Positions 1 through 12,822 of a DNA stretch of 64,000 bases are shown here, piece after piece. Position numbers and translations under genes: made by a program. The stretch lies in the NCBI RefSeq assembly GCF_019112545.1, contig NW_025064892.1:434001-498000 (forward strand). Direction: 5' to 3'. The notes beneath the pieces are model-generated. The model ran no database searches, was not told the DNA's origin, and was given only the letters and a program-made list of their open reading frames with translations. Within the stretch, counting starts at the first letter, position 1. Every line of letters begins with the position of its first letter. This DNA is from Guyanagaster necrorhizus (taxonomy: Eukaryota > Basidiomycota > Agaricomycetes > Agaricales > Physalacriaceae).

Positions 1-143
1 GGCCCATAATTCCTTTGAGGGTTGAGATAATACCGCTTGAACCTGATCAGCGCTCAGACCTGCGTAGGGAAGCCCCCAGTGTTTTAACCCATTTCTTTCG
101 CTCCGGGAGGGGCTCTGCGCAGATGTACTGATATTCTTTTCTG

Positions 144-2117
144 CAGCAAAACCTGGGCTACAAACAGGTAGATTGGTTCTGTGTCGTGCTGATAACCCCC
201 TCACTTTGTCTTTTCTTAGCAACTCCATCGAAGCTGGAATCTCATCGAAAGCTTCGCCGCGAGTTTTTGTGCATTGAACTTTATCGGCGGAGTCAGGTTA
301 GTCCCTATCTCGTTGATGAATAAGTCGTCCTTTCTAATTCTGCCTCAAAAGGTCAGGTCTTTTCCTGGGGCTTCTCGCCGGCGGTCCTGCCGCAGTATGG
401 TAGGCAGGTCGCCGTCTCCTTCTCCCTGGTTGTCCAATGGCGTTTATAGGTCTTCGTATGTTATTACAATCGTCTTCATGCTTATCACGGCGGCGGTCCT
501 GGCTGAGATCTGTTCTGCATTGCCCCTCAGTGGATCCATCTACATTTGGGCTGCAGAAAGTGCCGGGCCGAAGTATGCCAGGTTTTTCGGGTTCATCGTC
601 GCCTGGTGGGCGTGCACGGCTTGGATGACCTTTGCTGCTGGGAATTGTCAGGTAGGTTGGGTCGTATAGCTCTTTTTTGTTTGTATATTCACCATACTGA
701 TAGACCACGGCGAACTACATTGTGTCCCAACTGCAAGTCTGGGAAGTTGATTTCCCGGGTGGTGCTTCCAACGATAATGTCAAATGGCGCACGTTCATCT
801 GGGCGTTATCTGAGGCGATGTTGCTTTTGGCCATAGCTATCAACTACCTCCCGCCAAAACTCTATTCGGCGGTGTTTCGATTCTCCACGGCTCTGATGAT
901 GGTGGATTTCCTCCTTTGCGTCATTTGGCTTCCCATCGGTGTTTCCAAAACGTATGGCTTCAGGGATGCAAAAGAAGTGTTTACTATGACCTGTAAGCAC
1001 TCCGCATCGAGTTGACAAATATGTTTACTGACTGTGAAAACAGATAATGGGACTGGAGCACCTGCTGGGTGGAATTGGATTTTGTCCTTGTAGGGGCATT
1101 CTTCCTTCACGTGAATCTATCGCTTACCAGTATGATGTAGCCTTTTCACTGCGGGAACCTTGACAGGATTCGATGCTTCTGGACACATTGCAGAGGAAAC
1201 CAGGAACGCGAGTGTCGTGGCAGCCAAAGGCATTTTAACGAGCGCAGCGGCTACCAGTTTCTTTGGATTCGCAACCACCATCTTGTTCCTATTCTGCACA
1301 CCTGACTTGGACACACTGTTCGCCCTGAATGCACCACAGCCGTTCGTCCAGATATATGCTTTGGCCCTCGGTAAAGGTCCCAGTATTTTTATGACCATAA
1401 TTGCGGTACTTGGTTTGATTCTGGTTCGTGTTTACGCTGCATAAATAAAAGCACCATCTCATCTACATCCAGAACACCAGTGTAGCCATTGTGGCGGCGT
1501 CCAGACTCGTGTTTGCGGTCGCGCGAGACGGCGTTCTTCCCTTGTCGGGATGGATTGGAAAGGTGGATGATCAAGGGCAGCCAAAGAATGCCGTTACTGT
1601 GATGTTCATTTTTGGGGCTGCCATTCTGTGCACGATTCTCCCTAGTCAAGTCGCATTCACGTCGTTGGTGTCTGCGGGTGGCGTACCTACCATTGCTGCC
1701 TACGGGTTAATCGCACTCTTGCGGTTCACTATGACTCCGAACCATTTCCGATCGTCGCACTTCCTCTTGGGAAGGTTTGCGATGCCCTTTTATGCGGCGG
1801 CGGCCCTGTTTAATGGGTTAATTTTTGCGGTATGTACTTGGGTTTTGTCGAATGGAAGATTCGCTGACGTTCGAATAGGTCATGATCTCACCTTTCTACT
1901 TCCCGACTACTGCTGGGACTTTCAATTTCGTGAGTAAGGCTTATATGAATTTAAAGTTCGTTCTGACGTGACCGCAAAGGCTTGTGTAATCTTTGGTGCC
2001 GTTACGATCTTCGGTGTTCTCAGTTGGTACTTTACTCCGGAAGACAGGTGGCTTAGTAGGCAGCACGTCCTTCAGTCAATGAAGGCTGCGGATGGTACTT
2101 CGAGTACGGACAGTTAA
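144..2117 (+). CDS. APC-superfamily amino-acid/GABA-type permease, 5' end missing
   Basis: Multi-pass plasma-membrane transporter of the fungal amino-acid/GABA/choline permease group. The spliced reading contains LGYKQ just after a TTCTGCAG acceptor, then GLLAGGPAAVW, AEICSALPLSGSIYIW, GTGAPAGWNWILSF, TGFDASGHIAEET and a late AASRLVFAVARDG helix; these are family hallmarks. At least seven short introns are needed, for example 400-449 and 1090-1140, both with clean GT-AG borders that keep the frame. The stop is TAA at 2115-2117, after a short hydrophilic tail. No ATG in frame with the first recognisable exon lies in the first 140 bases, so the N-terminus is probably outside the window. The substrate cannot be told from sequence; amino acid or GABA is inferred from the family. 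Confidence 0.85.
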
Positions 2118-2345
2118 GTTTCTCAAATATTTCAACTTTTGTTGTCGCCGTATTGGCGTATTTCTTTAAATTCCAACCTATCGATACACATACGTGGATA
2201 TATGTCTATCTTTCCCCTGCATGCGGACATATAGTATTAAATGCCTTTATAACAGTCTTGTTGGCTATGTTAGGACTTTGAAATCCTTCCACGTTGCGGT
2301 TACTTTTGACGTAAAGATACCAAGACAACGTCGACTCGGAACTTA

Positions 2346-2804
2346 GTGCCATTACCGCCGCCTTCGTTGAGCTCGATACGATCCCACCTCATGTCTACCA
2401 ACAATAACCCTCTGGCCATTCCTGACGCGTCCCCTGAAACGAAACGTCAAGCTCTTCCCCACGTTCTGGCATCGCTTGCAGCTTATTTTCTGGTTTCTGT
2501 TGTGCTCGCTCTCTTGGTTGCGAAGTGGAACGAAGTGGAAGAAAGTTCCAATAAAGTCTGTTCAATTCATACAGGTGAGGATAGTCGTTCTTCCTTTCAT
2601 CCGACATCAAACAACGTCCTGGAGGCTCGACCTGTTCCAAATCGTAACCCTTCTGCACAAGAACTCCTTCCCATTGTTCCTCCTCCATTGCGCCCTGCAA
2701 CACCTAGGCGAAACTCGTTTTATGGCTCACTCAAAAGTGGCAACATTCACCTCTCCATCATTCCCAAGACGCCGACGCGCCCGCCGAGAGCTCAGGACGC
2801 GTAG
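2346..2804 (+). CDS. Doubtful small single-pass membrane protein
   Basis: Open frame of 152 codons between the permease and the F-box gene. It has one hydrophobic stretch near residues 44-60 (YFLVSVVLALLVAKW) and a Pro/Arg-rich tail. No family is recognised. The other frames over the same bases are also open, including one with an FWFLLCSLSWL stretch, so coding status is weak. A GTGAGG donor-like site near 2574 could end a first exon. I list it only because it is the sole candidate in this 1.2-kb interval. Confidence 0.2.
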   Translation: MPLPPPSLSSIRSHLMSTNNNPLAIPDASPETKRQALPHVLASLAAYFLVSVVLALLVAKWNEVEESSNKVCSIHTGEDSRSSFHPTSNNVLEARPVPNRNPSAQELLPIVPPPLRPATPRRNSFYGSLKSGNIHLSIIPKTPTRPPRAQDA

Positions 2805-3337
2805 TAATAGCTTGAACCAGGATCCTTCTTGTCAATGTCCCGCAAATTGTCTTGGATGCCTGGCTCAGAATATTGACCAAACAATAGCGAACGAGTCTTT
2901 CGAGGTGGCGAAGCGTAGGGACTCTGTGGTTAGATTCCCGTTGTACTGAACGGAGACAGGGTCGATCTGTACTCAGTGTAGCACTCTGACTAACTACCGG
3001 CGAAGAAATACATTCAAGGCACAAAGCAGGCTGTCGCCGCAAGGATGTGTCAGCCCAAACACCTTGATCATGAACCTCCACTATCATCGCACCAGCGTCC
3101 CACATCGGCCTTTTTATCTGCGGTTTTCTCAAGGGCAAGTTTGATCTATCCGTTTCTCCTGCGAATCGGAGGTTTGGCCCTGGAATGACGCAGCGGGCGG
3201 CCACCCTATGGAAAATGCCTTATATGCGCGTCGAGCTACGGTCTATTCGATGTTACAATGGGCGACGAGCGAGAAAAGGTACGTTTCATTGCATTCTACG
3301 TTTCATTGTGCATTCATTCGAGACCCAGATTAGCAAA

Positions 3338-4834
3338 ATGAATCCATGCCTGGATGGTGATGCGAACCCGTTGAGGTACATGTTCGTACCCGCGTCACTG
3401 GATTTCATCAAGCCGCAAGCGCTATACCAAAAAATCCCAACTGTTCAGTGCGTTACAGAGGATGGTACCGTACAATTTGATCTCGGTTTACACGTCGACG
3501 TCAAGTGTAGCAAGGACCAGAAATGTATATCAGCACCCATACAGCGTATCCCCCCCGAACTGCTGATGGAAGTCTTCCTATGGGCCAGAGCTCAATACGA
3601 CACCCTCGATCTGGCTGATGAACACAGTTTGCCATGGACACTTAGTCAGGTCTGCAGCTCCTGGCGAGCCACAACCATGTCGTTGCCCGAAATCTGGACG
3701 GACTTTACCCTTAATTCATCCCGTCTCATTTGGAAACGCCAGCCTCTCTCGCTGCTTACCGCCGTTGCCACTCGCTGTCGTCATACCCTTAATTTTACGT
3801 GGAAAGACCTGGCTATTGACGCGGGGTCAGACGGGGACTACCTTCTCAAGGCGTTATTCCAGGTGTTAATAAATCATTCCGATTCGTGGAAGGTCGTCCA
3901 GCTGGAATTGCCGTGTCATCTTATACCCATGCTCTCTCAACTTCATGGACGTCTGTCGTCCTTGACAGACCTTCATTTTTCATGCTACTCTTCCAGCGTG
4001 GATAACATAGAAGGCTTCGAGGTTGCTCCGCGTTTAACCAACATAAAGATTCGTGGATTGGGTCCATATACACGATTTGCCTTTCCGTGGAAAAACCTCG
4101 TTCATTATTGCGATCACCGCATTCCAGAAGGGAGAGCCTTTGATTTGGGTATACTCAACAAAGCGCCATATCTTGAGGCGTTCGAAAGCAATGTCCGGCA
4201 ACAGATCCTTTCCATGCTCACTCCTGTATTTCACGATAGGTTATCGCTTCTCAACGTGCGCGATAGCAGCTTCCTTGACAGTCTGACGCTTCCCGCACTG
4301 AAGGAGATCACCCTGCGTCCCTACATCGTGGACGAGACTCGCGCGGATACCAACCTTCCAGCCCTCCTTGGGATGATATCGCGGTCCAAGTGCTCCCTGC
4401 GTCGTCTATCGGTGTATGACGTTGCCCCCGACTCGGACCTGATACATATCCTGGAAATGTCGCCCGAGCTCGAGTTTCTGAGCCTGAATATCCCTCGCTG
4501 TCGTGATCCATCCAGTGTGCACCTAAGGTCTCTGATGAGCCATATGCAGGGTGCACTGGTGAGTCGGTTAGGAACACTGGCAATTAATCGCTATGATCGA
4601 GACACGAGTGAAGCGTTGGTATTTTTGGACGAGGTTTTCGTGGAGATGATTGCGGGAAGGCATGCGAAGAGATCGTTGCACGCAGTAAGGTTTGATGTCT
4701 GGGTTCCAGAGGCAGGGTCATACAAATGCCCGTTATCGGAGGGGAGCGTTAGGCGGCTGAAGGAATTTCAGGGGGAAGGATTAGAGCTGTGTATCCGGGC
4801 GAATGATTTTGGAACGTCGAAGAGGTACGTATAG
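3338..4834 (+). CDS. F-box-like protein with LRR-like C-terminal region
   Basis: Intronless frame of about 498 codons. A short F-box-type segment follows the N-terminus: IQRIPPELLMEVFLWA, then LSQVCSSWRATTMSLPEIW, the usual Agaricomycete form in which the W-R-A and P-x-I-W positions are kept. The remainder has Leu-rich repeats without a strict consensus, as in many fungal F-box proteins. By family, such proteins link substrates to an SCF ubiquitin ligase through Skp1; the target is unknown. The start is placed at the ATG in context AAAATGA (3338). An in-frame ATG at 3185 would add 51 residues lacking recognisable features. Gene families of this type are large and fast evolving in mushrooms. 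Confidence 0.8.
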   Translation: MNPCLDGDANPLRYMFVPASLDFIKPQALYQKIPTVQCVTEDGTVQFDLGLHVDVKCSKDQKCISAPIQRIPPELLMEVFLWARAQYDTLDLADEHSLPWTLSQVCSSWRATTMSLPEIWTDFTLNSSRLIWKRQPLSLLTAVATRCRHTLNFTWKDLAIDAGSDGDYLLKALFQVLINHSDSWKVVQLELPCHLIPMLSQLHGRLSSLTDLHFSCYSSSVDNIEGFEVAPRLTNIKIRGLGPYTRFAFPWKNLVHYCDHRIPEGRAFDLGILNKAPYLEAFESNVRQQILSMLTPVFHDRLSLLNVRDSSFLDSLTLPALKEITLRPYIVDETRADTNLPALLGMISRSKCSLRRLSVYDVAPDSDLIHILEMSPELEFLSLNIPRCRDPSSVHLRSLMSHMQGALVSRLGTLAINRYDRDTSEALVFLDEVFVEMIAGRHAKRSLHAVRFDVWVPEAGSYKCPLSEGSVRRLKEFQGEGLELCIRANDFGTSKRYV

Positions 4835-5212
4835 GTCAGGTAAGTGCTCTTTACTCTTCGATCGGTCTGCTTAGTGCTGATACCCCATACTTGTGAAATC
4901 GTAGATGTATCACTGCCAAAATAAAGTGATCAATTTTACGCCGCGTGGTCCCTTCCTAAGAGGCGATTTCTGGGGGGGAAAGTGAGATTGCGCCGAAAAA
5001 ACACAGCATCTAACCCATAAGGCCTGCAATCAGTATTTTTTTACGAAATTGCTTGCCTGTTCAGCCAAGGCCTATGTCCGCCGGTTTTGTTCTTGTTTTG
5101 TTTATTTGCTTTGTTCGAAAATATTTTCATCATTAGGTCCTCCTCAAACTCATGTACTGGTTCCCAATCGTTCTGTGGATGTACCACCTTGGTGAACGCA
5201 GTATGTATTCAG
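4835..5212. other. Convergent 3' intergenic region
   Basis: AT-richer spacer between the F-box gene and the oppositely oriented dehydrogenase. It holds the two 3' UTRs; no gene, repeat or RNA is recognised. Confidence 0.5.
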
Positions 5213-6217
<1,005 letters not shown>

Positions 6218-7478
6218 GAATATCTTGTTAGGAGTGATAAGCAGCCACTCTAATATATAGCGGTCAGTTCATCACGCGCTCTGGAGCAGAGTTCTGTATT
6301 CAATGTCTGAGTCTATTTCCAGAGGATAAGAGGATATGAGGATAGGGAAGCAAACTCGTGAGAAGCAGTTTTGAGTTTGCGCACATTGTTAAAACCCACT
6401 CGAAATGTCCATCATTTCTCACACCGCAATTTGCTTGGAAGAATAGAAGTGCCGAATGTTTTTGTTCAGAGTTCTTTTCGTTCCATGCAATGGCTCGTGA
6501 CTTGCTTCCATATGTTGGCAGCCAAGTCTCGCTGAATCGTCGGAGAACACGGTAGCTTTCCAGTAGACGTCGGTTTGTAGGGCACTTTAGAGCATTGTAT
6601 ATGCAAACTTTCCATAGGAACAAGGATCTCCCTTTGCGCTTAGACGTGTTGATATACCACAGAATGACTGTTTCTCGTCTCCCCGTATGATGTTCGGAGC
6701 ATACTTAGGGTGTATTGGGATAGGCAGCGGGCTCGATAGGGATTCTGGATGCAATAAAAAGCTTGACAGTTAGCAAAGCTCGAATTCGGCGCATAAGACG
6801 AGAGAACCAACACTTGGATTCATCAGCCTTTGGACACCAAGTCGTGATAAGAAAGCAAGGGCCGCAAAATTGAAATTGGGGCGCAATCCCTGTTCGGCGT
6901 CTACTGCGTTCGCCCGCTCTTATTCTCTGCAGATTCTTAGTTGCTCCTCGTCGAAATCTACTAGCATCAGCTGAATGTCACTGTTTGGAAATTTATATCA
7001 AAATATCCGTTGTTCGTTACCAAGTGCACACACCCATGCGTCAAGGGTAGACGACTTTGCCCACGAAGGGTATCTCATCGTAAAGCATCTGCTCGAGGCT
7101 ACAACTAGCTAACCGACGGCCAGCGTCGGCGCATCATGGCCACGCAATAGAGCAGATGCCTCCCTCAAAAGAAGGAACCCGCCATGTTCCAAGGGCGAAC
7201 AAAGTACACTGTGAGGCATGCTGAGATCTCACAGCAAAACTGGATATCGATTACTCGTGATATTTGCTGGAGTGGAATCTGAACGAGACTTATACCCAAA
7301 GCATGAAAGATGACTGGCCTTTCAATTCCAGTCCTACCACGCAGAAAATTTTTCCTGATATTTTCCTGCCAAATTCGACTTGAAGTCGACCACTTGCGCG
7401 CCGGTACCATGACCATTCCGCAGCGGCTATGTCTACCAGTAACCAAATGCCTCGACAAATATTTTCAGAACTTCTGAA
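6218..7478. other. Intergenic, no recognised gene
   Basis: About 1.26 kb upstream of the dehydrogenase. Open frames exist on both strands but none shows a recognised domain or clear splice chain. It presumably contains the SDR promoter. Confidence 0.4.
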
Positions 7479-8253
7479 ATGGTAGTGGGCTCATATGTGA
7501 TCGTTATGCCGCTTTCACAAGAGCAACTTCTTGGTGAAGGTGGGTACTTGGCAGCTAGAGGAATCCGTGGCTGTGGGGGAAGAACCAACGTATATTTTCC
7601 TTCGCATCCCAATACCCCGGGTATGGTTGTCGACAAACCGGCCCAGGAACGATCTCTGCTCCTCAGAATTCCAGTCGTCATCATCAACGCCTCCGCCCGC
7701 CAAGGGCGAAATGGTTGCTTTATGTTGCCACTGTTGTCACAGGGACCTCCGGGCACTTGCGTCAAGACGGACAGGATCTACAGCTGGAGCACTACGACGT
7801 CCGCGTTCTTGCTTTGTTGCTCATCCTCTATTATCTTTCTTCGCACCTCTGTTCCATACTTACCAACATGGCCAGGCATCATCTGGGCCCGGTTTTTGTA
7901 TTATCTTTGCTGGTAGCTGTGGTCAAACAAATTTATCCGATTGCCTGACGACCGCTCAAGTTTCCCACCTTTCTTTCTCTGCCATTTTTATTATGGGGCA
8001 GTCGGTCCATACTTCAGCAGCTTTAACTCTCAGAAGTACCTCACAGACGTCGAACATGATGGATTTTCAGAACTTCCTAAGGAAGATGGTGAATCTTCAA
8101 CCCCGCGACGTGGTAGGAAACGAAGATCTCCGAAATCAAACTGTCGACGAGTCAGCAAACTATATTGTAAGCTGGTTCTGGAGAGCTAATGGTGTAACTA
8201 TGGAAGAGGATGGAGTGGATGATGCCCGGACAGTTCATTCGCAGGGTGTTTAG
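7479..8253 (+). other. Possible unrecognised gene, structure unresolved
   Basis: Three long overlapping plus-strand frames lie here (7479-7916, 7531-8253, 7715-7948). One includes a plausible hydrophobic helix, VLALLLILYYLSSHLC, and another ends in a basic RRGRKRR patch at about 8110. No frame can be connected with confidence and no family is recognised. It may be a lineage-specific gene or decayed sequence. Confidence 0.25.
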
Positions 8254-8778
8254 ATCGGACAAACGGGCAGTGGCGGAGAAATGGTCCCAGGAGATGGAGT
8301 GAATGTTATATACTTACCTTGTTCTGGATTAATTGATGTTAAGAGTGCAGAAATATCTAGTAGGTCCTTAAGGGATAAAGACGGAAGAGACTTTAGCATC
8401 GAGAAAGTCACTCGATCTGACAATCTTTGCTTATTTCGTGAATGCTCGGAACTTCAATGACTGCTGTCCACATCTCAACAGCCTTACGGAGGTTAGCCTT
8501 CCAAAGTTCAGAATGGTATGAATATATTGCTGTCTTTTCGCAGTAACTCTTGTCGTGTCCTGGGCTCTTCGTTGCGTATTACTTACTGGAATCATAGCTG
8601 GAGGAGAGTAAATAAGAGCAAGGATTAAACGAACCAATATATACGTATTCTCTAACCGTCGCCTCAGACGCTCGTGCAGAAGGAAGAGTGGAAATGGTGC
8701 CGGTGCGAGATCACTTCTTTCTGAGAAGAATCGCCGAGATTAAATTTTCTCCTTCATGCACCGGAACTTCACTTCGTT
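8254..8778. other. Intergenic, 3' side of the aminopeptidase gene
   Basis: No gene recognised. It contains the 3' UTR of the minus-strand Icp55-like gene. Confidence 0.4.
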
Positions 8779-11197
8779 CTAGTACGGCTCTAGTCCCAAC
8801 AGACCCTGACAAGCACCCTCAACGTCGACAATCTATTACCAAAGTCGTCAGTCCAGCAGACCATTGATTAGGATAAGATCCTACTCGCCTCCTTGGGAGC
8901 AGTTACTGTGAGCACGATGGGGTCCGTTTTGCCCACCAAAACCTCATCCTGTAGACAATAAGAAACAGGAAGAAACAAAGAGGGCCACGAACAAAAACCG
9001 ACCTCGATTCTGATTCCTATATTATGGAATGCCTTCGGATATTGAGGTAGCGGGGGAACGTATATGCCTGGCAGGAAAAATGTCAGGAGGGCAACAGAGT
9101 TTGGAGATGGCTATTGTCCGAACCGGGCTCAATTGTAATAACCATACCCTCTTGGAGACTATTATCTGGCGTTTAGAAAGATGCGAAAAGAGCTAAATAG
9201 ACAAATTCACTCACGGCGCCACCCTGCTGATAGTATGCGACTCGTGCAGATCTAAGATGGAAAGAAAAAAAAGACTTGAGCCGGGAGGATCAAATGAGAG
9301 AATTGACCAGCACTAACCTACACCAATCGGATGGCTCAAGGAATGAGGATACAAATCTCTCGCCAGATCCGCTGTACTGACGTTGAAACCGATTTGGGCT
9401 AGTTCGGCTCGGAGAAGTCGACATGATGTTGCGTGAAGGCTGGACAAAGTCTCTTCGGCGCTTTCATGGCACAATGCCACGAGGGCTTTCTGTGCAGATA
9501 GGACGGCTGCGTATAGATCACGTTGTGGTTCAGTGAAGGACCCATTGACGGGATAGGTGCGCGCTGAAATGAGAGTGGATCAGCAGGACAGACATCTAGT
9601 GAAATTGTCTGTGCATTACTGATATCGGACGCGTAACCGCTGTAAGAAGGATGTAAGCACCTCCGATCATAATTAAGGAGGCACACGAACTTGTATTCAC
9701 ATCCTGCATCCATGAGAAGTAACTCCCCATTTTGGACTGGCATATTATTCGATGTATAATGTATGATTAGAGCGTTCGGACTATAGAAATCTAACCATCA
9801 GCCGTTGCTCTGTGCATCTCGTGAAAGGAACCTACCCAGAAGCGACGACCGGCACATAAGCTAGACGCTGAGCGCCCTCTAGACAGCATAGATATTCAAA
9901 ATGAGCACACAAGGCTGCTTCTGATATCCCGGGACGTGTGAACCGCATGGTCTGAGCTTATTTCAACAAAACAACATACTAAGAAAAGATATACAGGTTT
10001 CTACCTTAGCGTGGGCACGTCCGCTGATGTCTGCCGCGGCTCGCATAACATGTCTTTCGACTTCGCTTTTAATAGCCCGCGAGGGTGCGAGTTTGGATTT
10101 CAGCGGGCGTCGTCGTGAACCAGAAATGGTGGACATGGTGGTGTCTATCTCGCGAGCACGTTTCTTGAGAGGGTTCGATAGATATTTGAGGAGCTTTTTA
10201 TGCGCAGGCTCATCCTGGTGAGACTGTGGGTCAGAGAAGATGTGTGAGTAGGAGGAGGCTATTGAGCCCAGATGCTTTGGGAAGGATGCTATGGGTTGGG
10301 CATCGTCTGCATGAAATGCTTCACCGGCAGCGCGAACCCCCGTTCTGGTGCCGGACCATCTCTCCTCAGATGGGTCCTTTTCGTTGACGAACAAAGTCAT
10401 TGAATACCCGCGCGATGTCGAGTTCTTCTCTGTGAAGACATTAAGTACAGACAGAAAAAGAGCATGATTTCACGGCGTGGGCTTGATATTCGCACACGAG
10501 AGGTCGAGTTTTCGTAGACTGACCCATGCTGAAGAATTATTTCTGGACGATTTTCGGATCCCACGCAGTTGCACCCTTCGACATCAGAATCGACTCATTT
10601 CCAGCATCGATGTTCAAAGCGTCGTGATGTTTTTAGATTTCCGTGTCGAAGCGTACAAGCCCACGCCGACACATGTGCACTTACCGAGAATAACGGCAGA
10701 ATCAGGCTCCTCGAAGCCGGTAAGATACCAGAAATCCGAATTTTGTCGGTACTTGTGACTCGATGGTTGTTCAATTGGTGACTGGACAAGAAACGCGAAA
10801 GAACTCACAATATTTCTGGTCGACGATGTCAGCCTGGCAATCAGCTGACGTATGGACTGGATACCACGTACCTCCGCTCATGAACGTCACCGGTGCCGCT
10901 GCCGCGACAACCATGCTATTGTCGGGCAGGCTTTCCATGAGCGCTCTGCGTCTCCTTTCGTATTCTTCATGAGGTATTCCGGCCGTCAATTCATTCGGGT
11001 GGACTACACAGAGAACGCCTGAGCTGGTGATATGTAGCCATGGAGTGAGACAAGGACTGACCTAGGTGAGGATGTGATGGGTGCAGTGGCTGTCCGAAAA
11101 GAGATGGTTTCTGTATCAGAGGACGCGACAAGATCTGACTGCTAGCAGCAATGGCGGCGACGAGGGCCTGAGCATTGCGCCGTACGGTGGCATACAT
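8779..11197 (-). CDS. ICP55: Icp55-like mitochondrial Xaa-Pro aminopeptidase (M24B)
   Basis: Metallo-aminopeptidase that, in yeast, trims one residue from imported mitochondrial proteins after the processing peptidase. The start MYATVRRNAQALVAAIA is Arg/Ala-rich and acid-poor, like a presequence, followed by PLHPSHPHL. The AMP_N domain reads ELTAGIPHEEYERRRRALM and NSDFWYLTGFEEPDSAV. The catalytic domain has all five metal ligands: LLMDAG and GYASDIT (Asp), SHPIG (His), LQEGMVITIEPG (Glu) and GIRIEDEVL (Glu), with SHPIGIDLHES forming the M24 signature. It needs many short introns; the split GCEYN/GYASDI/TRTYPVNG is restored exactly by GT-AG splicing. The last intron (8833-8888) appears to be GC-AG and gives a conserved-type end IVDVEGACQGLL; the stop is at 8779-8781. 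Confidence 0.93.
8833..8888 (-). other. GC-AG intron in the Icp55-like gene
   Basis: On the minus strand the exon ends AAGGAG and the intron begins GCGAGTAGG and ends TAATAG, 56 nt. Splicing joins APKE to IVDVEGACQG, which fits the family C-terminus. Read-through instead adds ASRILS and stops. Confidence 0.65.
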
Positions 11198-11607
11198 AAA
11201 ATTGGCGCCACGGATCGCAAGAACAAGAAAGAGCGATTAGATCCGTTGTTTGGCACTGTCCCTTTGAAATTGTTGGTATTTCATCAAATATCTGTCTAGC
11301 AACGGGGCGTTAACATGCATTTCGTATTCTACGGTGGACAGAGCAACATATATGCTACAACTCTGAGAGGAGACATCCTTCACTATTTGCATCTGCACGT
11401 TGACGAAAACACGAGTAACATAGTCCCATCTTCAGATTGCGTCTAATGATGCGAGATTCATGTGGTCCTATGTTGGTCCAGATGGTGGCCGGAGATACAT
11501 TTGTAGGAGTGGTATCATTAACACGTAATTACACCGGTGAACACCATTCGTCAAAAGACAGATGATTGAACACAATGTGGTACCGGTACTTTTGCCGGTC
11601 AGTCTGG
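11198..11607. other. Tandem intergenic region (ICP55 promoter, IMP3 3' end)
   Basis: 410 bases between two minus-strand genes. No additional gene recognised. Confidence 0.5.
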
Positions 11608-12344
11608 TCATAGCAGGTCGTAGTCGTCCAGTTCGTCATTGTAGGACATGATCGTCCGTTTGAGTTTCGACGTATCGACCCAGGTGACAAAGTCCTCCAT
11701 TCGTCTACGTGAATATCAGTAGCATCCAGACAAGAAACATGGTACGGACCTCGTCACCAAGAATGCAGGATCCGTAATGGTGTCCGGTCCGACTCGAACA
11801 TGCCCCTGCTCTATGAATTTTGCGGCCTACACCGTTAAGTGTGAGACGCCAAGACGAGCAGGAATAGACTTACTGCGCTGACAGTCTCTGTCATCTTGGA
11901 CATGCACATGAATACGGCTAGACGCCGACGACAGAAAGCGGCAACCGTGATTTTATCAACGTCGCTTAGTTTCGCGGTGGAATTGAGAATTCCTATATCG
12001 TACAGTTTCGCTAGGAGTTGGCTCTCCATGCGAGGTCGGAATGGGTCTCGGGCAGGTAAAATCGAGACGCGATGCGCAAAGGATCTCAGAGAACCACAAA
12101 GTTTGTTGTACCTGTGCAAAGGTCGGTGACGGCAACTACAACATTCGACGTAGACCTACTTGTGGTAGTCCTCTCGATCCTGGACATGGTATCGACGCAT
12201 GACCTTGATTTCACGAAAGTTGGCGTCTTGTTTCCACTGAGGCGAGCATTAGACAGTGGAAAAACGACGGAAAAAGGCGCATACATTGAGAAAATCAACT
12301 TTTTTAAGGAGCTTTTGCTCATGATACTTGAGCTTGCGAACCAT
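11608..12344 (-). CDS. IMP3: U3 snoRNP protein Imp3
   Basis: S4-domain component of the U3 snoRNP/SSU processome in the nucleolus, needed for 18S rRNA maturation. The spliced protein is about 185 residues, the normal size. It starts [20 protein letters not shown], continues with [20 protein letters not shown], then the S4 RNA-binding region [29 protein letters not shown], and ends DDYDLL with TGA at 11608-11610. Four short introns fit GT-AG and keep frame. It is head-to-head with the LDB gene; start codons are 478 bases apart. Confidence 0.95.
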
Positions 12345-12445
12345 GGCGGGCGGCGGTCGTCGTCGTCGTTGTCGTCAAAGCGTCGTTGACGGCGACGAGG
12401 TCCGGGGTAGAGAGATACGAAAAAGGAAGAGGAAGCGAAGCACGC

Positions 12446-12457
12446 TCCCACGTGGGA
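12446..12457. promoter_or_regulatory. 12-bp perfect palindrome TCCCACGTGGGA (E-box core)
   Basis: Perfect dyad around CACGTG in the divergent IMP3/LDB promoter, 102 bases upstream of the IMP3 ATG. CACGTG is the core site of Cbf1/bHLH factors; binding here is inference. Confidence 0.45.
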
Positions 12458-12822
12458 ACAATTCGTTGAACAACGAGCGCTGGCCTCTGTCTTGCCTCAT
12501 TTCCCGCACTTCTCTTCTTCCGCCGACGCTATCGACGTCGCTCCCGAGGCAAATCTTGTCGTCGTCATTGTCGTCTTGCCCGTCGAACTCCGGTGTCGTC
12601 AGCGTGCGCTCTGCCCTGCCGATCACCCCAGATTTCCATTTTTTTCCAAGACATCTGTCTCGGTGTCTCTGTCTCTGCAGTCTTCCTGCTCGTAGACTTC
12701 ATCCAGTCTGCGCCTTTTTACCTGTCTTTTATGTGCGTCTACACGCTCCAAGACTCTATTTGAAACCGCCTGTCTAGGTTTCCGAGTGTCGCAATTTCTT
12801 CCAGAGACAACTTTTTGCGAAC

